Shown here one piece after another: positions 35,094 through 43,511 of a DNA stretch of 64,000 nt (within the stretch, counting starts at the first letter, position 1; each line of letters begins with the position of its first letter). The translations under genes were made by a program, and so were the position numbers. The notes beneath the pieces were generated by a model, which saw only the letters and a list, made by a program, of their open reading frames with translations, was not told the origin of the DNA and ran no database searches. Source of the stretch: an uncultured Armatimonadota bacterium (GTDB lineage: Bacteria > Armatimonadota > Fimbriimonadia > Fimbriimonadales > Fimbriimonadaceae). Location of the stretch: contig CAIYLG010000048.1 in the NCBI GenBank assembly GCA_903927025.1, forward strand, positions 62,001 through 126,000, in the 5' to 3' direction.

Positions 35094-36020
35094 ATGAAAA
35101 TCCCTCTCCTTATTGGATTCGCAGGCATTGCCGCGGCACTTTTGGCCGGGCAGGCTGATTCTCTGTTGGACGGCCATACCAAGGCACTCCAGGGCGCAAC
35201 ATCGCTGGAAGCTGGCTATACCGTTCAAAACCTGCCAGGTGGGCCGGTGGAGTACACACTCAAGCTTGCAAAGCCAGGCAAATTCCGTCTTGAAACGCCT
35301 GACGAGATTGTCGTGGCAAACGGCACCACAGTTTGGACCTTTAAGAAGGCAGCCAATTCCTACACGGAAGTGCCTCAAGAGGCTGGAGACATCAAGAAGT
35401 TTCTCAAGCGAGACACCGTTCTCCCATGGACAGCATTCTTTGACAAGACTCCCTTCAAGGACGCAACCGGCATCAAGGTGGGCACTGCCCGAGTCATCAA
35501 GGGTAAGGCTGTCACCGAAGTTACGGTAACCCTCCCCGGCAAGCCTGACCGAACGGCGACGATTTTCATCGATAAGGAACTGGGTATCGCGCGTGGTCTT
35601 AGCTTGCTGACCGGTACAGACAAGCAGACGATCATCATGGCAAAGGAGCTCTCCGTTGCCAAAGACTCCACCAAGGATGCTGACTTCGAGTTTTCTGCAC
35701 CGGCAAACGCAAAGAAGGTAGACCCAACTGTGGCGTCTGGCGCAGGGTTCGACAAGGTCGCTGCGATCTTCCAGACAAACTGCGGCGGCTGCCATAATGC
35801 AACGCGCCCACGATCGGGACTGGATCTCACCTCATATGCGGGAGCCATGGCTGGTGGACGAGGCGGCAAAGATATCATTGCCGGCAACCCAGATGGCAGC
35901 CCCATCATTGCTTACATGAAGGGGAACGGCAAGCCGGTGATGCCACCGAACGGCGCGCTGTCCGATAGCGACATTGCCGTCGTAGCCGATTGGATTAAGG
36001 CTGGAGCGAACGAAAAGTAA
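35094..36020 (+). CDS. LolA-like domain fused to cytochrome c
   Basis: 308 residues. An N-terminal signal peptide (about 1-20, 'LLIGFAGIAAALLAGQA') is followed by a LolA/LolB-type beta-domain (about 22-205: 'YTVQNLPGGPVEYTLKLAKPGKFRLETPDEIVVANGTTVW', 'ATIFIDKELGIARGL'). Residues about 215-308 form a class I cytochrome c domain with the heme-binding 'NCGGCHN' (CxxCH) and a possible axial Met in 'GKPVMPPNGAL', ending 'ADWIKAGA'. It would be an exported c-type cytochrome. The LolA-like module may sense or bind lipid or a lipoprotein. Fusion seems unusual. Confidence 0.82.
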   Translation: MKIPLLIGFAGIAAALLAGQADSLLDGHTKALQGATSLEAGYTVQNLPGGPVEYTLKLAKPGKFRLETPDEIVVANGTTVWTFKKAANSYTEVPQEAGDIKKFLKRDTVLPWTAFFDKTPFKDATGIKVGTARVIKGKAVTEVTVTLPGKPDRTATIFIDKELGIARGLSLLTGTDKQTIIMAKELSVAKDSTKDADFEFSAPANAKKVDPTVASGAGFDKVAAIFQTNCGGCHNATRPRSGLDLTSYAGAMAGGRGGKDIIAGNPDGSPIIAYMKGNGKPVMPPNGALSDSDIAVVADWIKAGANEK

Positions 36021-36078
36021 GTCGTTCGGAGCAATTTTCAAACACACTGCAACAAAGGATAGATTCGAGGGGTATTTT

Positions 36079-36504
36079 ATGTTTGTGAAGAACATCATTA
36101 GAGTTGGCGTCGCCCTGTCTGCGCTGGCAACACTCGCAGTTTCGGCTATCGCAGCCGGCCCGGTAACGGGAATTTGGCATGGACGAGTCAGCTTCGACAC
36201 TTCGAAGCTCCCTACTCCATCCGATGCTAACCAGAAGAAAGCTATGCTGGACCAGATCAAGGCTCAGCAGCAGGTTAAGATCACCCTGACCCTCAAAGGA
36301 GACGGTACGTTCTCCCTCGTGAGCACAGGTGGTCCGAAGACGGCTGCTCCTGTGTCGGGCACCTACACATCAACCGCTTCCGCGGTAACGATCCAGCCGA
36401 TTAAGGCGGGCAAGCCACAGCCTCCTCGCACTTTCAACCTTTCAAAGGACGGCCATTCGATGGGCTTCGCTCAGGGTCCTGTTTCCGTAAGCTTCAGCAA
36501 GTAA
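36079..36504 (+). CDS. Secreted small beta-rich protein
   Basis: 141 residues. Signal peptide ending 'VSAIAAG' near residue 26. Mature part: 'TGIWHGRVSFDTSKLPTP', 'VKITLTLKGDGTFSLVSTGGP' and 'VSGTYTSTASAVTIQPIKAGK'. The order GxW, then strand pairs, then 'GTY' is that of a small lipocalin-like barrel. GAGGGG precedes the ATG. The next gene (36602) is a clear paralogue. Confidence 0.75.
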   Translation: MFVKNIIRVGVALSALATLAVSAIAAGPVTGIWHGRVSFDTSKLPTPSDANQKKAMLDQIKAQQQVKITLTLKGDGTFSLVSTGGPKTAAPVSGTYTSTASAVTIQPIKAGKPQPPRTFNLSKDGHSMGFAQGPVSVSFSK

Positions 36505-36528
36505 TAGATAATTACCTGCTGATCGAAG

Positions 36529-36562
36529 CGAGCCTGCACCCTAGGGAGCAGGCTCGTTTCTT
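36529..36562 (+). terminator. Intrinsic terminator between the two paralogues
   Basis: CGAGCCTGC/GCAGGCTCG with a 10-base loop, followed by TTTCTTTTT. Ends the first paralogue's transcript about 25 bases after its stop. Confidence 0.85.
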
Positions 36563-36601
36563 TTTGAACTCGCCGCACCCCTGCCAAAAAGGAACACGCT
36601 C

Positions 36602-37018
36602 GTGAATCATCTTTATCGCTTCGGAATCGCTATTGGATTGGTATCCTTCGCTTCTCTTGTCCTGGCAGGCCCAGACCTCACCGGCGCCTGGAATGGCAAG
36701 TTTACATACGATTACTCGAAGCTCCCGACAAGCCTGACCGCCGACCAGAAAAAGTCGGTAATTGAGATGTCCAAAAAACGGACACAGAGCACTGTCAAGC
36801 TAACCCTTCGTGCCAACCACACGTTCACGATGGTCGCTAGCGGGGTTGGAGCAAAGGCACAGCCAGTCACCGGCAAATGGGGTCAGGATGCCAAGACACT
36901 TACGCTTCAGCCGGTGAAGAATGGAATGAAGGACGCAATGGTCACCTTCAATCTTCAAAACCAAGGAAAATCCATGTCCTTTACAAACGGGCCCTTGACG
37001 ATGACTTTCACTAGATAG
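36602..37018 (+). CDS. Secreted small beta-rich protein, paralogue of neighbour
   Basis: 138 residues from GTG 36602, with AAAAAGGA nine bases upstream. Signal peptide up to 'SLVLAG' (about residue 22). Mature part: 'LTGAWNGKFTYDYSKLPT', 'VKLTLRANHTFTMVASGVG', 'VTGKWGQDAKTLTLQPVKNG'. It matches 36079-36504 segment by segment (GxW, SKLPT, VKLTL, TFxxV, QPxK), so the two arose by tandem duplication. Confidence 0.75.
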   Translation: MNHLYRFGIAIGLVSFASLVLAGPDLTGAWNGKFTYDYSKLPTSLTADQKKSVIEMSKKRTQSTVKLTLRANHTFTMVASGVGAKAQPVTGKWGQDAKTLTLQPVKNGMKDAMVTFNLQNQGKSMSFTNGPLTMTFTR

Positions 37019-37056
37019 ATCCGGAATCATCCGCGCAGTATGCGTAAAATGACAGC

Positions 37057-38088
37057 GTGACCCCAGAACTCGACCCGCGCAAAAAGACGATTCTGCAGGC
37101 GATCATTATTGAGTATGTGACCGCGGCTGAGCCCATAGGCAGCGAGGCCCTAGTTCAGAAGTATCAGTTGGGCGTCAAGTCGGCCACCGTCCGGAATGAG
37201 ATGGCGGAAATGTCTGACCTGGGATACCTTGAGCAGCCTCACACCAGCGCAGGAAGGATTCCAAGCGACCTAGGCTACCGCTACTATGTCGATCACCTTA
37301 TCGTTGGCCGTGATATCGACGAACTCTCCAAGAACAAGGTAAAGACCGCGGCGGATGAAGGGGAGGCGCTTCAGATACTGCTCCGAGATACCGTCCGTGC
37401 ACTCAGTCGCGTCACTCGGCTCTTAAGTGTGGCAACCACGGTGAGAGACAGCCACGTCGTTGTTCGCAACGCAGTTGTCAGTGTTCTCGGCCCAACCCAG
37501 GCGCTTATGGTGCTGGTCCTGAGCAACGGACACGTTGAGAACAGAATGATCGAGGTGCCAGTGGGATTAACCCTTGAGGATGTGGGAAGGGCGAATGAGA
37601 CCCTAACCAGTGCCCTCGCCGGCAAAGGTTTGCGCAACCTGGTTCGATCGAAGACCCCTACCGGGGTCGGCAGTCCTGCCGTGGACAAACTCGTCAGCAC
37701 TCTCTGGGCCAATATTCGCTCGATCGCACGTGAACTCACGCGAGGTGTCCTCATCACTGAAGGGGAGGAGTTTATGTACGCCCAGCCAGAGTTCCAGCGC
37801 GACCTAGTGTCCCTCCATAGTCTGTTGGAAGAGCTAACGGAATCCGACGTACTTTTCGAAGCGATTTCCCCATCAGAGCCGGCGCAGCCGGTCACCATCG
37901 GTCGTGAGAATCGTCATGCATCCATGCAGCAGCTCTCGGTCGTCAGGAAGAGTTTCTACATCGGGGGGCAGGAAGCTGGCGTCATTGCCCTGGTCGGGCC
38001 AACTCGAATGAATTATGAGAGGGGGATCCCCCTGGTCAACTACACAGCAAAAGCACTGGGCGATTCCCTCACTCGTTTCTTTGGCTAG
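37057..38088 (+). CDS. hrcA: Heat-inducible transcription repressor HrcA
   Basis: 343 residues from GTG 37057. N-terminal winged helix: 'DPRKKTILQAIIIEYVTAAEPIGSEALVQKYQLGVKSATVRNEMAEMSDLGYLEQPHTSAGRIPS', standard for HrcA. The C-terminal GAF-like effector domain ends with 'GVIALVGPTRMNYERGIPLVNYTAKAL'. HrcA represses groE/dnaK-class heat-shock genes by binding CIRCE inverted repeats. dnaJ here (55674-56786) sits in a separate operon. I did not find a CIRCE repeat in the window. Confidence 0.96.
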   Translation: MTPELDPRKKTILQAIIIEYVTAAEPIGSEALVQKYQLGVKSATVRNEMAEMSDLGYLEQPHTSAGRIPSDLGYRYYVDHLIVGRDIDELSKNKVKTAADEGEALQILLRDTVRALSRVTRLLSVATTVRDSHVVVRNAVVSVLGPTQALMVLVLSNGHVENRMIEVPVGLTLEDVGRANETLTSALAGKGLRNLVRSKTPTGVGSPAVDKLVSTLWANIRSIARELTRGVLITEGEEFMYAQPEFQRDLVSLHSLLEELTESDVLFEAISPSEPAQPVTIGRENRHASMQQLSVVRKSFYIGGQEAGVIALVGPTRMNYERGIPLVNYTAKALGDSLTRFFG

Positions 38089-38136
38089 TGGCAAAAGCCC
38101 TGGGACCTGTCATCCATTGTGTAGCCATAATGAACA

Positions 38137-38892
38137 ATGAGTTCCATATCCCCGCTTCTTGCTGAGGTCGGATCGATCACTAAGAGAGCCGGGGAGATGG
38201 CGCAACTTGCCCGAAAAGAGCTGGTTAGGGAGCTCAAGCCAGACGGATCGATCGTGACTAATGGAGATCGATCCGTCGAAGAATTCCTTCGCCCACTTCT
38301 CACGGACCTCGTTCCCGGTTCCACCGTGTGGGGTGAGGAATTTGGCTATGCCGCAGACGAAGGAAAGGGCTGGTGGCTAATTGATCCCGTGGACGGTACT
38401 ACCAACTATGCATTTGGTGGCCCGTACTGGGGTGTCAGCATCGGCTTCATTCTTGATGATCGGATCCAAATGGGAGCGATTGCCCTGCCGGACCTTGGTG
38501 AGCTCTACCTCGCCGAGCTATCTCAAGGTGCTTACATGAACGGTAATCGGCTCCAGCCTATTCCTGCTGGGCCCGTTCGACAGGAAGAGATCGTTGTCTA
38601 CCCAGAGCGATTGCTCCGCAAGATTCCTGCGACCGGACTCCCTGGTCGTATGCGGATCAGCGGCGCCTTTGTGGTGGACGGCACCTTTACGGCAACGCAG
38701 AGATTTCGAGGAATGGTTGGCATGTCGGAGAGGCTCTACGACATCGCCGCAAGCATCCTCATCAATCAGGAAGTTGGGGCGGAGATTCGCTATACGAGCG
38801 GCGACGCATTCCTGATTTCTGACCTGAAGCGCGATGCCAAGATCGAGTTGCCGTGGATGATGTTCCCACCCGACTCAGGCTTCTTTCTTTAG
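38137..38892 (+). CDS. Inositol monophosphatase family protein
   Basis: 251 residues. Seen: 'GSIVTNGDRSVEEFL' (metal-site region), 'VWGEEFG', 'WWLIDPVDGTTNYAFGGPYWGVSIG' (the family's DPxDGT motif) and 'RLYDIAASILINQEVGA' with the terminal Asp. The sugar or polyol substrate is not determined; histidinol-phosphatase-like or FBPase-IV-like activities are possible. It follows hrcA by 48 bases on the same strand. Confidence 0.88.
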   Translation: MSSISPLLAEVGSITKRAGEMAQLARKELVRELKPDGSIVTNGDRSVEEFLRPLLTDLVPGSTVWGEEFGYAADEGKGWWLIDPVDGTTNYAFGGPYWGVSIGFILDDRIQMGAIALPDLGELYLAELSQGAYMNGNRLQPIPAGPVRQEEIVVYPERLLRKIPATGLPGRMRISGAFVVDGTFTATQRFRGMVGMSERLYDIAASILINQEVGAEIRYTSGDAFLISDLKRDAKIELPWMMFPPDSGFFL

Positions 38893-38919
38893 GAGTCGTC
38901 CTCTAGTCTGGGCATCAAA

Positions 38920-38952
38920 AAGCGGCAGATCCTCATTTTGGATCTGCCGCTT
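38920..38952. terminator. Bidirectional terminator between convergent genes
   Basis: AAGCGGCAGATCC/GGATCTGCCGCTT, 13 bp with a 7-base loop, flanked by an A-run and TTAAGG. Serves both the inositol-phosphatase-like gene and rpoD. Confidence 0.85.
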
Positions 38953-38964
38953 AAGGAATGACTT

Positions 38965-40002
38965 CTATACGAGAAGTTCGCGAAGCGGAGTGGCTCGAGA
39001 TGGGTGCTTCAATTTCTTGAGTGCCTTCTGCTCGATTTGCCGGATGCGCTCTCGCGTTACCTGGAAGCACCTGGCAACCTCTTCGAGCGTGTGCGGCTGA
39101 CCATCCAGAAGCCCATACCGCATTGAGATGACTTCCCTCTCTCGCTCTCCAAGCGTATCGAGAATATCCTCAATCTTCCGGCGCATCACGGACCGAAGGG
39201 CGGCGTCTGCAGGCGTTTCTCCAGAGCGGTCGATGATGAATTCACCAAGCGCTGCATCCTCGCTCTCGCCAACCGGCGAATCGAGTGAAAGCGGCTCTGC
39301 AATGGCGCGATGAAAGTCCTCCACTCTCTCCGCAGCGATATTAAGGCTTCGGCCAACTTCCGCCGGCGTAACCTCTCTACCCAATTCCTGCTGGAGGTGA
39401 CTGGTGGCCTTAATCATTCGATTCACGGCTTCCAGGGTGTGTACCGGAACCCGAATCGTCCTACCATGATCACTGATGGCTCTCGAGATGGCTTGGCGAA
39501 CCCACCAAGTGGCATAGGTGCTAAACCTAAAGCCCTTATCTGGATCGAATTTTTCAACGGCTCGGATGAGCCCCATGTTGCCCTCTTGGATGAGGTCCTG
39601 CATGGAAAGTCCACGACCAATAAATCGCTTAGCAATACTGACTACCAATCGAAGGTTCGCTTCGATGAGCACCATCTTGCAGTCGCTGCACCCCAGGCGG
39701 GAGTGTTTGGCAAGAGCAACCTCTTGATCCGGTGTTAGAAGAGGAATACGTCCAATGCGCTTAAGCCACATTCGAACGGAGTCCTCGATATGCATTCCCT
39801 CTACTTCGAGGATAGCCGGAGCAGCATCCATCTCCAATTCGGATGCTTCTGACTCTTTGAAGACGGGTTTGACAGGTTTGCCATTCCCCTTGGACGATAG
39901 CTGGTTTTTGGCAGGACAGGACGTATCATACGTCTTCGAAAACCCGGCTTCCGAATTGCCCTGCGTCAGCCCTAAAAATTGCGGACGCGATCCTGTAACC
40001 AT
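38965..40002 (-). CDS. rpoD: Primary-type RNA polymerase sigma factor
   Basis: 345 residues of the RpoD/SigA family. No region 1.1 is evident; a poorly conserved start (about 1-60) leads into region 1.2 ('[26 protein letters not shown]'). Region 2 has '[12 protein letters not shown]', '[18 protein letters not shown]' and '[17 protein letters not shown]'. Region 4 carries '[29 protein letters not shown]'. It directs transcription from -35/-10 promoters. It lies downstream of dnaG on the same strand, the classical macromolecular-synthesis arrangement. Whether it is the main housekeeping sigma or a paralogue cannot be told. Confidence 0.93.
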   Translation of the reverse strand: MVTGSRPQFLGLTQGNSEAGFSKTYDTSCPAKNQLSSKGNGKPVKPVFKESEASELEMDAAPAILEVEGMHIEDSVRMWLKRIGRIPLLTPDQEVALAKHSRLGCSDCKMVLIEANLRLVVSIAKRFIGRGLSMQDLIQEGNMGLIRAVEKFDPDKGFRFSTYATWWVRQAISRAISDHGRTIRVPVHTLEAVNRMIKATSHLQQELGREVTPAEVGRSLNIAAERVEDFHRAIAEPLSLDSPVGESEDAALGEFIIDRSGETPADAALRSVMRRKIEDILDTLGEREREVISMRYGLLDGQPHTLEEVARCFQVTRERIRQIEQKALKKLKHPSRATPLRELLV

Positions 40003-40116
40003 ATTGTTTGCTAGGGACCCTCTCCCTGCACTTCAAAGCGTCTTCACTATACAAAACCTTTTCAAAATTCCCAAATTATTTGGGAACTTTTTTGAACGAT
40101 TTGGCATCATTTTGCC

Positions 40117-41892
40117 TCAACTGAAGAGGTTATCTTCATCTTGTTGCTTCTTGGAGTAGTTTGGCTTCTGTTCACGCAGTCTTAGGAGGTATTCCTGGCG
40201 CTTTTGAGTGTCCAGCCCCTCGCTCTTACTCTCGCGCAATTTGCGCTTCTTTTGGTTGAGAGTTAGGAGTTCTACTGTGTCGGCGATGTACGCTTCGTTC
40301 AAATTGTCGGCCCTGGCGTCCAGCAACAAATCCGCCATCTTCTGACGAAGCTGCTCGTCTTCGATTTCATGAAGCCACCTCGACGGTTCGCCTTCGGGCG
40401 GGGCTGCCGCAAAGGCTTCCGCTACTGCGCCACTCAGAGTTTTGCCAAGTTGGGTCGTAAACAGGTCTTGGACTCTTACAAACATCCATCCGATGCGCCG
40501 AAATTCTGCACTCAGAAATGCCCTGAACAGGACGAGTTCTGCGGACGACAAATCCTCAGCAGGAAGCTCAGTACGGATTGTGGTTGGCCGTTCTGGCTGA
40601 TTTCGATTTGCGGCTGCGGCGCGGCGGATCTTGTTGACCTCACGACGAAGGGCCTGCTGCGCTTTTCCAACATCAGATATTCCAGGATATTTCCCAGCCA
40701 ATCTCATCAGGTGACGGTCAAGCTCCATCTCGTTAGGAGAGTTGGCTAGGATAGCTACTGCCTGCACCCAATAGTCTTCAGGAATAAGCGTGCTTTGCTT
40801 TAGATCCAGCGCCTGCATCTTATAGTCAACCGGAGACAATCCAGTTTCTACGGCTTGCTGTACTGCGGCGGGTCCTGCGCTCTTCAGCAGCGTATCTGGA
40901 TCCTCTCCCTGCGGCATCAGAGCAACCCGCACACGGAGCCCCTCGGCGCCAAGAATGGTCACCGCTCGATCTGCCGCCTTTTGCCCAGCTGCGTCGCTAT
41001 CGTAAAGAACCACGACTTCATCAACCCAGCGCTTGAGGAGTTTGGCGTGATCTTCCGAAAGTGCGGTACCCAGCGAAGCAAGGGCGCTTGTGACACCAGC
41101 GCGATGACAGGCAATGACGTCGAGGTAGCCCTCAACAAGCACCGCTCGTCTCTGCTTGCCGAAGCTTGTTCGCGCTCGATTCATCCCATAGAGCACTTTG
41201 CTCTTGCGATACAGCGGGGTGTCGCTGCTGTTGATGTACTTGGGAACACCGTCTCCAAGGAGCCGACCGCCGAAAGCTACAAGTTGGCCGCGCTCATCTC
41301 GGATGGGAAACATGAGACGGCCCTTGAATTTATCGAAATATCCACCTTGGGAATCTTCATCGACCAAAAACAGGGATTTGCACTCAGCCAAGCTAAAGTT
41401 CTTCTTTTTGAGGTGTGCGGCCAAGGCGCTGGACACTTCAGGGGCATATCCTATCTCCCAGTCAGCCAGGACTTGGGCGTCAAGTCCGCGGCGCTCACAG
41501 TACTCACGGGCCACTGTGCTTTTGCCGAGATGCTCACGGAAGAATTGAAGCGCTTCTTCCATCGCTTCTTCTTGAGCCTGCTTGACGGAAGGTGAAACCT
41601 GAGGTCCGCGGGCGTTGATGGTGACCCCCGCCTCTTTCGCTAAGATTCGGATGGCTTCAGCAAAGTCGACGTTCTGCCGCTTCATCACCCAGTTGAAAAT
41701 GTCACCAGCTTCGCCGCATGACCAGCATTTATACCTGCCAGTCTGGGGACTTACAGTAAAAGAAGGGTTTCTGTCCTGGTGAAATGGACAGAGACCCTTC
41801 CAAGTTTTTCCGTGATGAATGAGGTTGACTTCTCGACCTACGAGCTCAACGATGTTGATACGCGACCGTATCTCGTCTCGCTCGTCTGCCAA
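40117..41892 (-). CDS. dnaG: DNA primase
   Basis: 591 residues. Zinc-binding domain at the N-terminus ('GLCPFHQDRNPSFTVSP' and 'RYKCWSCGEAGD', CHC2 pattern). The catalytic TOPRIM core contains 'VLVEGYLDVIACHRAG' and 'EVVVLYDSDAAGQKAA'. The C-terminal part (from about 430) is helicase-interacting and variable. The start is TTG 41892, with GGAAG upstream. It synthesises RNA primers for replication. dnaG is followed by rpoD after 114 bases. Confidence 0.95.
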   Translation of the reverse strand: MADERDEIRSRINIVELVGREVNLIHHGKTWKGLCPFHQDRNPSFTVSPQTGRYKCWSCGEAGDIFNWVMKRQNVDFAEAIRILAKEAGVTINARGPQVSPSVKQAQEEAMEEALQFFREHLGKSTVAREYCERRGLDAQVLADWEIGYAPEVSSALAAHLKKKNFSLAECKSLFLVDEDSQGGYFDKFKGRLMFPIRDERGQLVAFGGRLLGDGVPKYINSSDTPLYRKSKVLYGMNRARTSFGKQRRAVLVEGYLDVIACHRAGVTSALASLGTALSEDHAKLLKRWVDEVVVLYDSDAAGQKAADRAVTILGAEGLRVRVALMPQGEDPDTLLKSAGPAAVQQAVETGLSPVDYKMQALDLKQSTLIPEDYWVQAVAILANSPNEMELDRHLMRLAGKYPGISDVGKAQQALRREVNKIRRAAAANRNQPERPTTIRTELPAEDLSSAELVLFRAFLSAEFRRIGWMFVRVQDLFTTQLGKTLSGAVAEAFAAAPPEGEPSRWLHEIEDEQLRQKMADLLLDARADNLNEAYIADTVELLTLNQKKRKLRESKSEGLDTQKRQEYLLRLREQKPNYSKKQQDEDNLFS

Positions 41893-41901
41893 GGCAGCTT
41901 C

Positions 41902-42864
41902 CTACGACTTACCGGCAGCTACCACGATGCCGGTAACAACCTGAGGCTTCTTCGTGCCAAGGCGCGACAGTCGGAACGCAACGTTGTCGTGAACCAGATA
42001 CTTAATCATGAGGTTCTCCCCACCAATCTCGTATCCATCTGGCTGCGAATAGCTTCGCATGATCGATGCGAAGGTTGCGCCAAAGCCGATGCCTCGCTTT
42101 GTCTTCACACGGCCATTGTCCAATCCGATTGCTTCGATTTGAACCACTCGGCCAGCCTTATCGATGATGAACGCGTACTTGCTTCCATCTCGGTTGTAGA
42201 CCCAGCGAGTAAAGGTGACTCGATCGCTAGCACCGCCGGTAGTACCCGGAACGCCTGCACCGCCACCAGGGCCACCCGCACCTGGGCCACCAGGACCGCC
42301 AGGAACTCCTGGAGGAAATCCGCCGTTTCGTCCTGAACCGCCAGCACCCGAAGGGCCGCCAAATCCTGGAGGAGGTCCGCCAGCTGCACCTGGGCGACCT
42401 CTGCCGCCTGGTCGTCCCGCGCCGACCTGATCGAACACAGTGTCACCAAATTCGAATGGATCGGGAATATTGGACGCTGCTGCAGATCCGCCGCTGCTTC
42501 CTCCGCTACCACCACCGGCTCGACCGGGAGCACCGCCAAATCCTGGAGGAGGACCGCCAGGGCCACCGGCACCGGGACCTCCGCCGCCTGGGGCACCGCC
42601 ACCAGCTGCGCCGGAATAATTGAGTGCCTGGATATCGTCTGGCGTTCCGTAAACTTCAATGACTCGGAGACCCGAATCGTACAGCTTGATGCCAACCAGC
42701 GAATTCTCTGCTCCAGTCCAAGGCTTAGATGCCTTGGCCTTTGCCTTCACGACTGATTTAGCCTTCTTGTGCTTTCTCTGTGCAGCATCTGCACCAGTCG
42801 TTCCCAGCAGCGCCAAGCCGAGCGCTAATGCTATTCCACTCCACCTCATATTCACCGGTTTCAA
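41902..42864 (-). CDS. Secreted Gly/Pro-rich protein with BamE-like segments
   Basis: About 320 residues. I chose TTG 42864 because AGGAGG ends five bases upstream. Signal peptide: 'GIALALGLALLGTTGADA'. Two BamE/SmpA-like pieces ('NSLVGIKLYDSGLRVIEVYGTPDDI' and, near the C-terminus, 'KRGIGFGATFASIMRSYSQPDGYEI') flank a low-complexity middle (about 85-215) of Gly, Pro and Ala with PGGPG repeats. The 'GxxFxxIxxxYxxP' pattern is common in small secreted proteins that track surface or stress state. It ends nine bases before dnaG on the same strand, so the genes are likely cotranscribed. Role unknown. Confidence 0.72.
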   Translation of the reverse strand: MKPVNMRWSGIALALGLALLGTTGADAAQRKHKKAKSVVKAKAKASKPWTGAENSLVGIKLYDSGLRVIEVYGTPDDIQALNYSGAAGGGAPGGGGPGAGGPGGPPPGFGGAPGRAGGGSGGSSGGSAAASNIPDPFEFGDTVFDQVGAGRPGGRGRPGAAGGPPPGFGGPSGAGGSGRNGGFPPGVPGGPGGPGAGGPGGGAGVPGTTGGASDRVTFTRWVYNRDGSKYAFIIDKAGRVVQIEAIGLDNGRVKTKRGIGFGATFASIMRSYSQPDGYEIGGENLMIKYLVHDNVAFRLSRLGTKKPQVVTGIVVAAGKS

Positions 42865-42887
42865 CAAATCCTCCTAAGGCTCGATGT

Positions 42888-42922
42888 GCGTTCGAGATTT
42901 AACAGTAATAGTAGACGAACGC
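42888..42922. promoter_or_regulatory. Inverted repeat in the divergent trxA/dnaG-operon promoter region
   Basis: GCGTTCG (42888-42894) and CGAACGC (42916-42922) form a 7-bp inverted repeat with a 21-base spacer. The right arm overlaps AGTAGACGAAC, an 11-base string also found at 57374-57384 in the imuB promoter region. Confidence 0.3.
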
Positions 42923-43024
42923 AAAACCCGCCGACGTCACACACCGACACGACGATTTCAAAACTCAATCCGACAACGCCTGAGGTATACCCCTCGTAGA
43001 CAAGTCGGAGACTTATTCTTAATT

Positions 43025-43348
43025 ATGGCATCTAACCTAGCAGTGACTTCTTCCAGCTTTGAGGAGAGCGTTCTGAAATCAGACGTTCCTGTTCTCGTTG
43101 ATTTTTGGGCCGAGTGGTGTGGCCCCTGCAAGGCGATTGGACCATCGATCGAGCAGCTCGCAGGCGAATACGCCGGCAAAGCCAAGGTCTTCAAGCTTGA
43201 TGTCGACACCGAGGGAGAAATCGCTCAGCAGTATGGCGTCATGAGCATCCCAGCCCTTCTCGTTTTCAAGGGCGGCAAAGAGATTGACCGCATGGTCGGA
43301 GCCGCACCAAAGGCGACAATCGCCGCTCTGATCGATCGAGCCCTGTAA
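43025..43348 (+). CDS. trxA: Thioredoxin
   Basis: 107 residues from ATG 43025; the frame extends upstream but the homologous part starts here. Classical thioredoxin: 'VLVDFWAEWCGPCKAIGPSIEQLA' with the WCGPC active site near residues 30-34, then 'VFKLDVDTEGEIAQQYGVMSIPALLVFKGG' with the cis-Pro loop. Cytoplasmic disulfide reductase. It is divergent from the Gly-rich/dnaG operon and ends before a structured RNA region. Confidence 0.96.
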   Translation: MASNLAVTSSSFEESVLKSDVPVLVDFWAEWCGPCKAIGPSIEQLAGEYAGKAKVFKLDVDTEGEIAQQYGVMSIPALLVFKGGKEIDRMVGAAPKATIAALIDRAL

Positions 43349-43358
43349 GGTTCCGCAC

Positions 43359-43441
43359 AGCGGAGACTGAGTCCCACCGCATCTTAGCGGCGAGAATCTG
43401 CGTAATGAATTCCATCGCAGATGTTCAGTCTCCGCTTTTTG
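43359..43441 (+). terminator. Three-way-junction terminator after trxA
   Basis: A 12-bp perfect closing stem (AGCGGAGACTGA, 43359-43370, with TCAGTCTCCGCT, 43425-43436) is followed by TTTTT. Inside are two further hairpins: CCGC-ATCTTA-GCGG (43377-43390) and ATCTGCG/CGCAGAT (43396-43422). The outer stem with its T-run fits an intrinsic terminator, but the branched interior is more elaborate than usual. Confidence 0.75.
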
Positions 43442-43511
43442 TTGCCTGCCCCACTCAGGAACGGGCGGGCAATTTCGGGCAGCACTCTTAGTTAAGGTTT
43501 ACTAGAACTCC

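Noticed and set aside
42105-42695. Long Val/Leu/Ala-rich frame overlapping the Gly/Pro-rich protein
   Set aside because: Produced by reading GGN/CCN repeats in another frame; low complexity.
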